The notes under the pieces: model-generated
Seen by the model: only the letters and a program-made list of their open reading frames with translations
Told to the model about the DNA's origin: nothing
Database searches by the model: none
Shown: one piece after another, positions 18,099-25,693 of the stretch
Layout of the letters: the number at the start of each line of letters is the position of its first letter
Position numbering within the stretch: position 1 is the stretch's first letter
NCBI RefSeq assembly: GCF_030605225.1
Contig: NZ_JAUWAV010000022.1
Location: forward strand, 1 to 64,000
DNA length: 64,000 nucleotides
Direction: 5' to 3'
DNA from: Geoalkalibacter sp.
GTDB lineage: Bacteria; Desulfobacterota; Desulfuromonadia; Desulfuromonadales; Geoalkalibacteraceae
Position numbers and translations under genes: made by a program

Positions 18099-18138
18099 GG
18101 GGTGTCCTTATCCCTCCTGGGGGCACCCCGTATTTTTT
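18099..18138 (+). terminator. Intrinsic terminator
   Basis: The stem GGGGTGTCC (18099-18107) pairs with GGGCACCCC (18121-18129) with one wobble pair, and a T-rich tract follows (a second T6 run lies at 18142-18147). It can end the ABC exporter operon and also the short transcript predicted from the promoter at 18048. Confidence 0.8.
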
Positions 18139-18154
18139 GCCTTTTTTCCCCGTC

Positions 18155-18433
18155 TCATCGGATTTCCCTGGACAGCCATTCCAGGGCGCTTTCCAGATCG
18201 CATTGACGCGCCAGCTTGACCAACCCCACCACATCGCCCAACGCGCCGCAACGAAAACATTGAAAACGTCCGTCCTTGATCACCAGGTCGGGTTTGCAGT
18301 CGGCGCCGGGATGGCATGCCGGACAATAGAAATGCTTGCCCTCGCGCTTGAGGCCGAGGTCTTCGGCGACCCGCTCGATGGCGTGGCGGCGGGTGACCAG
18401 TTCATCCATGTGGCGGCGGTCTTCAATCGTCAT
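18155..18433 (-). CDS. Stand-alone CHC2-type zinc-ribbon protein (DnaG zinc-finger-like)
   Basis: The 92-residue protein resembles only the zinc-binding domain of bacterial primase: CPACH (37-41), Cys46, then CFRCGALGDVVGLVKL (59 onward), matching the DnaG pattern C-P-F-H ... C-F-G-C-G-x-G-D with Cys at the usual His position. No TOPRIM or helicase domain follows. Such orphan domains may bind single-stranded DNA or act as partners of replication or mobile-element proteins, but the role is unknown. The ATG at 18433 is the only reasonable start. It lies alone between the ABC exporter and the SDR gene. Confidence 0.75.
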   Translation of the reverse strand: MTIEDRRHMDELVTRRHAIERVAEDLGLKREGKHFYCPACHPGADCKPDLVIKDGRFQCFRCGALGDVVGLVKLARQCDLESALEWLSREIR

Positions 18434-18555
18434 GGGTTGACCTCGATGGCGAGATAATCGGTTTGATTTTCATGTTTATCAGATGTTGGTCTTAGAGCAA
18501 GGGTCGCCAACGGTGAAAAATCCGCTAAAGTATTTCGATGATGAAAGGAGGCGTT

Positions 18556-19254
18556 ATGGAACAAACCATCCTGATTACCGGTGCTAATCGCGGCATCGGC
18601 CTGGAAATGTCGCGGCAGTATGCCCAAGCCGACTGGCGGGTGCTGGCCTGTTGCCGCAACCCCGCCCAAGCGGTTGAACTGGATGCATTGTCGCGCGCGA
18701 GCGGCGGAAAAATCCGCATTCACGCCCTGGATGTCGCACGGGACGAAGACATCGCCCGTCTGGCCGACGAACTGCGCCACGAAAAAATCGACATTCTCTT
18801 CAATAACGCCGGCATCAGCGGCCCCCGCAAGCAGGGATTCGGCCCCATCGACAGCGTGGAGTGGCTCGCGGCTTTCCGCGTGAATGTCGTGGCCCCATAC
18901 CAGCTCACTCTTGCCCTGGTCGAACAGGTGGCCGGCAGCACCAGGCGCATGGTCGCCATCATGGGTACGCAACTCGGCAGCATCGCCGAAAACACCACGG
19001 GCGGGCGCTATGTCTACGGCTCCACCAAGGCGGCGGTGCATATGGTGGGCAAAAGCCTCTCCATCGATCTGGCGCCGCGCGGTATAACCACGATGCTGCT
19101 TCATCCCGGTTGGGTGCGCACGGACATGGGCGGTGCCGAGGCGACCCTGAGCGTCGAAGAGAGCGTGCGCGGCCTGCGCAAGGTGCTCGATCGGGCCACC
19201 CCGGCCGATGGCGGGCAGCTGATCGCCTACGATGGACGGATTGTTCCCTGGTAG
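18556..19254 (+). CDS. Short-chain dehydrogenase/reductase (CsgA-like SDR)
   Basis: The 232-residue protein has the NAD(P)-binding motif GANRGIG (about 8-14), the NNAG motif and the catalytic YGSTK with preceding Ser residues. The C-terminal [13 protein letters not shown] is typical of the CsgA/carbonyl-reductase-like SDR branch. AAAGGAGG lies 4 bases before ATG 18556, so the upstream in-frame ATG at 18538 is less likely. It is followed by an aldehyde dehydrogenase 31 bases downstream, so the pair may act in sequence on an alcohol or aldehyde. The substrate is unknown. Confidence 0.88.
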   Translation: MEQTILITGANRGIGLEMSRQYAQADWRVLACCRNPAQAVELDALSRASGGKIRIHALDVARDEDIARLADELRHEKIDILFNNAGISGPRKQGFGPIDSVEWLAAFRVNVVAPYQLTLALVEQVAGSTRRMVAIMGTQLGSIAENTTGGRYVYGSTKAAVHMVGKSLSIDLAPRGITTMLLHPGWVRTDMGGAEATLSVEESVRGLRKVLDRATPADGGQLIAYDGRIVPW

Positions 19255-19285
19255 GACCGATAGATTCCATTTTCAGGAGGATCTC

Positions 19286-20704
19286 ATGCAGGAATACGGG
19301 CGTTTTCTGATCGGCGGCGATTGGGTTTCTCCTCGGCGGGATCGGAGAATCGATGTCATTCATTCGGCCACCGAGGAGGTCATGGGGAGAATACCCGCGG
19401 GCGACGCCGACGATGTGGATGCCGCCGTGCGGGCGGCACGTCAGGCGCAACCGGCGTGGGCCGCGCTGCATCCCCATGAGCGCCGTGATTTTCTCGCGCG
19501 CATCCACGCGGGCCTGCTCGCCCGATCGGCGCAGATCGCGCGCACCATCAGCGCCGAGGTCGGCATGCCCGTCAAGCTCTCCGAGCGCATTCAGGCAGGG
19601 CTTCCGGCCATGGTGCTGGAGAGCTACATCCGCCTTCTCGATGACTACGCTTTCTCCGAGGAGATCGGCAACTCCCTGATTCTCAAGGAACCGCGTGGCG
19701 TGGTGGGCTGCATTACGCCCTGGAACTATCCTCTTCACCAGATCATCGCCAAGCTGGCGCCGGCTTTGGCCGCGGGTTGCACCCTGGTGGTCAAGCCCAG
19801 CGAACTGGCGCCCCTGACGGCCTTCATGCTGGCGGAAATCATTCAGGAGGCGGATTTGCCGCCGGGGGTTTTCAACCTGGTCGGCGGCTATGGTCCCGAG
19901 GCCGGAGAAGCCCTGGTCGTGCATCCCGAGGTGCGCATGATTTCCTTCACCGGCTCGACCCGGGCCGGACGGCGCATCAGCGAGCTTGCCGCCGCGACGG
20001 TCAAGCGTGTGACCTTGGAAATGGGCGGAAAATCGCCCTCGCTGATTCTTGACGACGCCGATCTGGCCAAGGCGGTCAAGGCCACGGTGTCCTCGTGCTT
20101 TCTCAATTCGGGCCAAACGTGCAGTGCCTTGACGCGCATGCTGGTGCCCAAGGCCCTTTACACCGACGCGGCGCGTCTGGCGGTGGAGGTGGCCGAGACC
20201 TTCACCCCGGGTGATCCCCTGACGCCGGATACGCGCCTGGGGCCGCTGGTTTCGGCGGCGCAGCGGGAGAGGGTGCGCGGCTATATCCGGCGCGGTCTCG
20301 ACGAGGGAGCCGAATTGCTCCGCGGCGGGATCGATGCGCCTCGGGGGCTGGAGCGCGGCTTTTATGTGCAGCCGACGGTGTTTGGGCGAGTGACGCCTCG
20401 GATGACCATCGCGCGCGAGGAGATTTTCGGTCCGGTGCTCTGCATCCTGCCCTATGAGGATGAAGAGCAGGCCATCGCCATCGCCAACGACACCGACTAC
20501 GGCCTGGCCGCGGCGGTCTGGTCGGCCGATGCCGAGCGTGCCCGGCGCGTGGCGCGACGCATCGAGGCGGGGCAGGTGGATGTCAACGGCGGGCGGTTCA
20601 ATCCGCTGGCGCCCTTTGGCGGCTTCAAGCAGTCGGGCATCGGCCGCGAATTCGGCCGCTTCGGATTGGAGGAGTTTTTCGAGATCAAGTCCTTGCAGTT
20701 TTAA
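19286..20704 (+). CDS. NAD(P)-dependent aldehyde dehydrogenase
   Basis: The 472-residue product is of normal ALDH length. Visible family features are the cofactor segment [13 protein letters not shown], the [11 protein letters not shown] motif, the general base Glu245 in LEMGGKS and the nucleophile Cys279 in GQTCS, 34 residues apart as expected. The C-terminal [14 protein letters not shown] is also typical. The start at 19286 follows CAGGAGG. It oxidises an aldehyde to the acid. Co-location with the SDR suggests a short alcohol-to-acid route, but the substrate cannot be read from sequence. Confidence 0.93.
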   Translation: MQEYGRFLIGGDWVSPRRDRRIDVIHSATEEVMGRIPAGDADDVDAAVRAARQAQPAWAALHPHERRDFLARIHAGLLARSAQIARTISAEVGMPVKLSERIQAGLPAMVLESYIRLLDDYAFSEEIGNSLILKEPRGVVGCITPWNYPLHQIIAKLAPALAAGCTLVVKPSELAPLTAFMLAEIIQEADLPPGVFNLVGGYGPEAGEALVVHPEVRMISFTGSTRAGRRISELAAATVKRVTLEMGGKSPSLILDDADLAKAVKATVSSCFLNSGQTCSALTRMLVPKALYTDAARLAVEVAETFTPGDPLTPDTRLGPLVSAAQRERVRGYIRRGLDEGAELLRGGIDAPRGLERGFYVQPTVFGRVTPRMTIAREEIFGPVLCILPYEDEEQAIAIANDTDYGLAAAVWSADAERARRVARRIEAGQVDVNGGRFNPLAPFGGFKQSGIGREFGRFGLEEFFEIKSLQF

Positions 20705-20740
20705 GCTGCGCTGTTCCCCGATCCCTTGTTTCGGCGGATT

Positions 20741-20785
20741 CAACCACGGCCCGGCGGCGCAATTCCGTCCGTCGGGTTGTGGTTG
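20741..20785 (+). other. Long hairpin upstream of the M23 peptidase gene
   Basis: CAACCACGGCCCG (20741-20753) pairs with CGGGTTGTGGTTG (20773-20785), giving 13 pairs with two wobbles. There is no T-run, so a classical terminator is unlikely. The right arm overlaps the predicted -35 box of the next gene, so a regulatory or factor-dependent termination role is possible. Confidence 0.4.
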
Positions 20786-20812
20786 ACCGCGCCTTGCCTC
20801 CTTGGGTAATAT
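20783..20812 (+). promoter_or_regulatory. Predicted sigma-70 promoter of the M23 peptidase gene
   Basis: TTGACC (20783-20788) and TAATAT (20807-20812) with an 18-base spacer lie about 40 bases before the ATG at 20854. Confidence 0.5.
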
Positions 20813-20853
20813 CCCATTTTTCGTAACGTCCACTTTCAACAAGGGTTTTTTTC

Positions 20854-22170
20854 ATGAAATCGGTTGTCCGCAAGATCGGACCGCTGCTGTCTTTGGCCGC
20901 GGTGCTGGTGCTGGTGTTCGGTCTGTTCATCTACTTTCGCGATACCCGCGGGCCTCAGGTCCGTTTGACGGGCGCGCAGGGTTACATCTCGACCAAGCCC
21001 CTCGGCATCGAACTGAGCGACGAGGGTTCGGGCCTGCGAAGCGTCGTCGTCAGCATCACCCAGGGCAACATCGCCAAGGAACTGCTCAACAAGACCTTCG
21101 ACTCGGGGCTAACCTCGGCTCTGGAGACGATCGAGATCAAGGAACCTTTCCTGCGCGACGGTCCGGTGGAACTGAGGGTCAGGGCCACCGACCAGGCAAT
21201 TTTTCCCTTCGGCGCCGGCAATGTCACCGATCAGGTCTTTACCCTGACCTATGACGGCACCCCGCCGCGCGTGACGGTGCAGAGCACCACCCACAACATC
21301 AACCAGGGCGGGACCGGGCTCATCGTCTATACGGTTTCCGAGGATGTGCAAAAAACCGGGATCGAAGTCGGCGAGTATTTCTTCCCCGGGTTTCGTCAGC
21401 CCTCGGGCGAGTATGTGGCGCTCTTCGCCTTTCCCCATCATCTCACCACCGCCGAATTCACGCCGCGGCTGGTGGCCGTCGATCTGGCCGGCAATGAAGG
21501 TCGTGGGGGCTTTTCCTTTCATGCCAATGCCCGCCGCTTCCGTCAGGACAGCATCAATGTTTCCGACAATTTTCTCGCCAGGGTCATGCCCCAGTTCGAG
21601 CGCGATTATCCCGATGCGCCCTCTCTGCTTGATGTTTTCCTGCGCGTCAACAGTGAAATGCGTGCCCAGAATGTGGCGGCCATTCGCGAGATGGGCCGCG
21701 ACACCCTGGCCGAACCCCTGTGGCGGGGCGATTTCCTGCGCATGGGCAGCGCGGCCAACATGGCTCAGTACGCCGACCGCCGCAGCTACATGTACCAGGG
21801 GCAGAAGATCGACGAGGCGACCCACATGGGCGTCGATCTCGCCTCGGTGCAGCAGGCGCCGATTCGGGCCGGAAACCACGGTCGGGTTATTTTTGCCGAT
21901 TTTCTGGGGATTTACGGAAATTGCGTGATTCTTGATCACGGTCTTGGCTTGCAGAGCATCTACGCGCACCTTACGCGCATCGACGTGCAGGTGGGCGACA
22001 GCGTGCAAAAGGGCGATCTGCTCGGCACCAGCGGCGCGACGGGCATGGCCGGCGGCGACCATCTGCATTTCGAGATGACCGTGTCGGGCGTATCGGTCAA
22101 TCCCATCGAATGGTGGGATCCGCAATGGTTGCGCAACAACATCACCAGCAAATTCCCCACCGTCCAGTAG
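20854..22170 (+). CDS. M23 (LytM-type) metallopeptidase, membrane-anchored
   Basis: The 438-residue protein has one N-terminal membrane anchor (about 9-29), a large beta-rich extracytoplasmic region (about 30-290) and a C-terminal LytM/peptidase M23 domain. The zinc ligands are visible in HMGVDLAS (HxxxD) and HLHFEM (HxH). The GNCVILDHGLGLQSIYAHL segment is also typical. It should act in the periplasm on peptidoglycan cross-links or as an amidase activator. The conserved ligands suggest an active enzyme. The immunoglobulin-like N-terminal part may position it at the envelope. Confidence 0.9.
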   Translation: MKSVVRKIGPLLSLAAVLVLVFGLFIYFRDTRGPQVRLTGAQGYISTKPLGIELSDEGSGLRSVVVSITQGNIAKELLNKTFDSGLTSALETIEIKEPFLRDGPVELRVRATDQAIFPFGAGNVTDQVFTLTYDGTPPRVTVQSTTHNINQGGTGLIVYTVSEDVQKTGIEVGEYFFPGFRQPSGEYVALFAFPHHLTTAEFTPRLVAVDLAGNEGRGGFSFHANARRFRQDSINVSDNFLARVMPQFERDYPDAPSLLDVFLRVNSEMRAQNVAAIREMGRDTLAEPLWRGDFLRMGSAANMAQYADRRSYMYQGQKIDEATHMGVDLASVQQAPIRAGNHGRVIFADFLGIYGNCVILDHGLGLQSIYAHLTRIDVQVGDSVQKGDLLGTSGATGMAGGDHLHFEMTVSGVSVNPIEWWDPQWLRNNITSKFPTVQ

Positions 22171-22225
22171 GGGCGCACCGAGTGCGCCCTGATCCGGGAT
22201 CTGGACGGGTTAGGCCGCGCCCCTA
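22168..22225 (+). repeat. REP/MITE-like element with terminal inverted repeats
   Basis: TAGGGGCGC (22168-22176) is the exact inverse of GCGCCCCTA (22217-22225). The start overlaps the stop of the M23 gene. Its left end is almost identical to the short repeat at 6539-6561, so this is one member of a dispersed family. The element ends just before the stop of the minus-strand gene at 22223. Confidence 0.65.
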
Positions 22226-23326
22226 CCTCGCGATGCGCACCGGGGAAAAACCGCTGCCCTCGGATTGCAGATTCGTCACCTGTCCCGTATAGAGGCGCGC
22301 CGCGACGCAGTGCACCTGGTCGCGGTAGGCATAGAGGCGCAAATCGGTCTTGAGGGGACGTTCGCGGCCCGGCACCTGCGTCAGGGACGGCGGGACCAGG
22401 CTTTGGGCCAGGGTTTCCGACGGGGGCAGGGATTCGAAGCGGCCGCGCGCGATGCGTTCACCGACATAGACCCCGCGGCTTCCAAAACGCGTGCCGGGCT
22501 TGAAGACCAGCTCCTTGCGCCGGCGCCAGGCTTCCTCAGCGCCCAGATCCGCCAGCAGGCGCGTGACGGGCACCATCTCCAGAATCCGTTCGCGGGCCTT
22601 TTCCGGCAGATGCAGGGCTCCCATGACCTGCGCATCGGACCAAAGCACCATGCGTCGCTTGTCCCCCAGCAGGGCATAGGCAAAGGGATTGGGCGTCAGA
22701 CAGACGCGCCGTCGTCGGTAGGCGCGGGCGATAGCGGCCATGGCCGGACTTTCCAGATAAAAATCGCAATGGCGATTGTAGATCAGATCCACCGCCCTGC
22801 CTTCATGAAACAATCCCTCTTCCCGTTCCTCCAGTTCGCTCGGCTCGATGATCACCGCCGAAATCCCCGCATCTACAAACAGATCGCGATAGGCCTGCAT
22901 TTCCGGGTAGAGAAACTGGGCGCGAGGCTGCTCGTCGACAATGGCGATGCGTTGCGGCCGTAAACGCTCTCCCTTGCTTTGCCGCCGCATCTCTTCGCAA
23001 AAGGATCGCAGGGTCTGTTGCCCGAAGCGCTTCGTGAGACCTTGCGACCCCTGGGCAAGGCAGGCCAGCAGAGCGCCGCCCGCATTGGTGTTGACTTCGA
23101 TGAGCCGAGGACCGCGGGGACCCAGGTGAAAATCGTAGCCCATCAGCACGGCATCATGACCAGGATCCATCCCGGCGATGGTCGGGGAGTTTTCACGCAC
23201 CAACGCCTGGTAATCCGGGCGACGGCTCAGGGCGTGGAGGTCGCGCACCAGACCGATCATGCAGCGCAGATCCCGCGGTGTGATCAAAACCGGATGATGG
23301 ACGAGAGCTTGGGCAAAAGAAGACAT
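22223..23326 (-). CDS. ATP-grasp-like protein of unknown function
   Basis: The 367-residue product has no signal peptide or membrane helix. It shows ATP-grasp-like elements: GYDFHLGPRGPRLIEVNTNAGG near residue 65, a central Rossmann-like region (LRPQRIAIVDEQPRAQFLYP) and VFKPGTRFGSRGVYVG near residue 285. The order is unusual for the fold, with the metal-binding EVNTNAGG early and the Lys-containing loop late, so it may be permuted. Glutathionylspermidine-synthase-like or peptide-ligase-like activity is possible. The start at 23326 has only a weak ribosome-binding site; TTG 23350 is an alternative. Confidence 0.65.
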   Translation of the reverse strand: MSSFAQALVHHPVLITPRDLRCMIGLVRDLHALSRRPDYQALVRENSPTIAGMDPGHDAVLMGYDFHLGPRGPRLIEVNTNAGGALLACLAQGSQGLTKRFGQQTLRSFCEEMRRQSKGERLRPQRIAIVDEQPRAQFLYPEMQAYRDLFVDAGISAVIIEPSELEEREEGLFHEGRAVDLIYNRHCDFYLESPAMAAIARAYRRRRVCLTPNPFAYALLGDKRRMVLWSDAQVMGALHLPEKARERILEMVPVTRLLADLGAEEAWRRRKELVFKPGTRFGSRGVYVGERIARGRFESLPPSETLAQSLVPPSLTQVPGRERPLKTDLRLYAYRDQVHCVAARLYTGQVTNLQSEGSGFSPVRIAR

Positions 23327-23418
23327 GGCGCATCCGTTGGGGGCGTTCAAGGAGATGGCGCATCTTGTCAGAAACGCAAGGAAAAATCAAAAAATGGTGA
23401 TGGGCGGAAAGCACCTTC

Positions 23419-25041
23419 CTAGGCGAGGGGCAGATAAAGGGAAATCACAGCCCCGCCCGTTTCGGCATTGCCGATGTGCATGCGGCCGCCATGGCTTTGC
23501 AGAATCCGCGAGCACAAGGACAGGCTGAGGCCGCTGGTCTTGCCGTTGGTGGAGGAAAAAGGCGAATCGATCAGGCGCAAAATGTCCGGGGCGATACCCG
23601 GACCCGTGTCGCTGATGCGAATCAGAAGTTCCGCATCGACACGCTGGGAGGAGAGGGTCAGGGTTCCACCGTTCGGCATGGCTTCCAACGCGTTGTTGAG
23701 GATGCTGCGCAGGCTGTAGCTGATCTGCTTGAAGTCGATGCGCACGGGGGGCAGACCCGGGGCCAGATCGAGACAGACGCTGATTCCGGCGAGTTCGATA
23801 TCTTCCAGAAGGCTTCCGTAAACGGTGGTCAGTACCTGGTTGACATCCCAGAGGTCAAAGGTCGGATACAGGGATTCGGAGTAGTTGAGGGCATCCTGAA
23901 GGACCTCTTCAAGTCTTCGGGTTTCGCGCACGATGGATTCGATATAACGCCGGCGCTCGTCCCCCTCGGGGATCTGGCGGCTCAAGGAGCGGGCGAAGCC
24001 GCCGATGATCATCAGGGGATTGCGGATTGAATGGGAAAAATGCGAGACGATCTGCCCGACCAGGGCCATTTTTTCCATGCGCACGATCTGCTCCTGCTGC
24101 TGCTTGAGCAACTGGTTGGCTTCACGCACCTTGCCCAGTTCCTTCTGCAACTGCTCGTGCAGCGCGCCGCGTTCCAGGGCAAAAGCCATGGGCAGGGCGA
24201 AGGACTCAAGCGATTGCAGATCCTTGGATGAAATCGGGCGGCGATTGACGATGTTGTCGGCCAAGAGCAGACCGATGCGCCGATTGCGACTTCTGAGGGG
24301 TACCAGCACCAGTTCGTTGACCTCCAAGGCTTCCACCTGGTGGCGATCGATGTTGAACTCGCTCCACAGATTGAGGATATGCCGACTCGTGGTGCCGTTG
24401 AGCGTGTCGATGAAGAGATGGTCGCGGCGCGACAAGGGCAGGGAAAGCAGATCGAGCAGATCGCGAAATTTTTCTTTCTCGGCGACGATCTTGCGCTCGT
24501 AAAACACCCGGGCCATGTCTTGCAGGCTGTAATGGTTTTCCTCGATCTCGTGCCAGATACGCTGCGCCTCTTCCAGGCGACGCGGTCCCAGGGCGATATA
24601 CCCGTTGAGATTTTGCCGCTCGGCATCGACCAGCATGAGAATCGCCCGGTTGAATCCGAAGCCCTGGCCGGCGGTGACGGCGGTGAGGGCAAGGCTGATG
24701 ATCTCGTCAAGATCGAGGCTGCTTTGAATGGACGAGGTGACTTCGTGCAGAAACTGAAACTCGCGGTTGCGCACCTCCAACTCGCCGCGCAGATCCTGAT
24801 TTTCGGCCCGTGCCTGGCGAATTTTTTCGAGACTCAGCAACAGCAGTTCGGCTGAACTCTCCCCCTGGCGCCGAAATTCATGCATGTCTTCCAGAAACCG
24901 GGGGCAGTCGAAGCAGCGTTCCGCGATCCGCCTTTTCCAGTCGAAGAGCAGCGCTTCATCTCCCTCGCGCAGGTTCGGGCAACCGCTCAGGGAGGTGAGA
25001 TCCTGATTCCAGCAACAGTTTGTGGTCAGGTTTGCTTCCAT
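23419..25041 (-). CDS. Sensor histidine kinase with N-terminal Cys motif and GAF-like domain
   Basis: The 540-residue cytoplasmic protein starts with a Cys-rich segment (NCCWNQ, CPNLREGDEA, RCFDCPRF) resembling two-CW metal-binding domains. A short coiled coil and a GAF-like domain (about 90-290) follow. The kinase core has the H-box SHFSHSIRNPLMIIGG (about 335), the N-box ILNNALEAM and the G1 box DTGPGIAPD (about 482). The G2 box reads SGLSLSLC, with Ser replacing the usual second Gly, so ATP-lid geometry may differ. No response regulator gene is adjacent. ATG 25041 has an AGGGA site; the longer frame to 25104 is unlikely. Confidence 0.88.
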   Translation of the reverse strand: MEANLTTNCCWNQDLTSLSGCPNLREGDEALLFDWKRRIAERCFDCPRFLEDMHEFRRQGESSAELLLLSLEKIRQARAENQDLRGELEVRNREFQFLHEVTSSIQSSLDLDEIISLALTAVTAGQGFGFNRAILMLVDAERQNLNGYIALGPRRLEEAQRIWHEIEENHYSLQDMARVFYERKIVAEKEKFRDLLDLLSLPLSRRDHLFIDTLNGTTSRHILNLWSEFNIDRHQVEALEVNELVLVPLRSRNRRIGLLLADNIVNRRPISSKDLQSLESFALPMAFALERGALHEQLQKELGKVREANQLLKQQQEQIVRMEKMALVGQIVSHFSHSIRNPLMIIGGFARSLSRQIPEGDERRRYIESIVRETRRLEEVLQDALNYSESLYPTFDLWDVNQVLTTVYGSLLEDIELAGISVCLDLAPGLPPVRIDFKQISYSLRSILNNALEAMPNGGTLTLSSQRVDAELLIRISDTGPGIAPDILRLIDSPFSSTNGKTSGLSLSLCSRILQSHGGRMHIGNAETGGAVISLYLPLA

Positions 25042-25104
25042 GAGTTCCCTGAATGATGAAGATTCCTTACCAACCTTGTCGGATTTTATCAGAAAGTCGG
25101 GCAT

Positions 25105-25140
25105 AAAAAAAGCCGGCGATGCGCGATGCCGGCTTTTCTT
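25105..25140 (-). terminator. Bidirectional intrinsic terminator
   Basis: AGCCGGC and GCCGGCT form a perfect 7-bp stem, flanked by an A7 run on one side and TTTTCTTT on the other. For minus-strand transcripts it ends the small gene at 25171-25479 just upstream of the sensor kinase. Confidence 0.8.
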
Positions 25141-25170
25141 TGCGATGTTGAAAATAAATATTTTTATTTT

Positions 25171-25479
25171 TTATGAGAGACCCGACCGCAAGAATTTCAT
25201 CGCCATCTGCATCAGGCTGGGTTTGTATGTTTGCGGTTCGACGTCCTGACGCAGCGCCAGGCGCTCTTCCAAGGTAATCTGGGCGGCACCTTCGGTGGTC
25301 GATGCCTGGCTGAGTTTCTGCGCCAATTCGGAGAACTGGACTTTATCCTGCGGACCGGTGGGGGAAGGGTTCGCGGCAATCTGCGACTTGGCGGCGGCGG
25401 GCGCGGCGGTTGTCGGATTCAACTCGGGCTGGGTTGCGGCCTGGGTCAGCCAGTTGAGGAGAGTTGAAGCGATTTTCAT
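25171..25479 (-). CDS. Small hypothetical protein, 102 residues
   Basis: The protein is Ala-, Gln- and Pro-rich in its first half (about 20-45, probably disordered). The second half is predicted helical: DKVQFSELAQKLSQA, then QITLEERLALRQDVEP and a C-terminal amphipathic helix MQMAMKFLRSG. It has no signal peptide. The pattern is loosely like FlgM-type or flagellar-associated small proteins, but this is not enough for a call. An AT-rich stretch of about 200 bases upstream separates it from the divergent pepN gene, and a terminator follows, so it is monocistronic. Confidence 0.55.
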   Translation of the reverse strand: MKIASTLLNWLTQAATQPELNPTTAAPAAAKSQIAANPSPTGPQDKVQFSELAQKLSQASTTEGAAQITLEERLALRQDVEPQTYKPSLMQMAMKFLRSGLS

Positions 25480-25693
25480 GGCGGATACCCGTAGTAAGAT
25501 GAAGATAGTGAAATGAAATTTATTTCACTGCTGAATGCTAAAGCAAATAAAATTAAAATTCAACAAAATTTTATCGGCCGCGAGAAAAATTCCCGGCCCA
25601 TGCCCTTGACAAATTCGCGTGGCGGAGACAAAAGGGGAGAAGACGCGATACAGTTGTCCCTTGAAGTTTACCCCCTTACCCCATCGAGGCCAG

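Noticed and set aside
18959-20842. 627-codon minus-strand frame antisense to the SDR and aldehyde dehydrogenase genes
   Set aside because: It is opposite two genes with full catalytic motifs and has no supporting signals.
25606-25611. TTGACA upstream of pepN
   Set aside because: No -10-like hexamer occurs at 15-19 bases downstream, so a promoter is not called.
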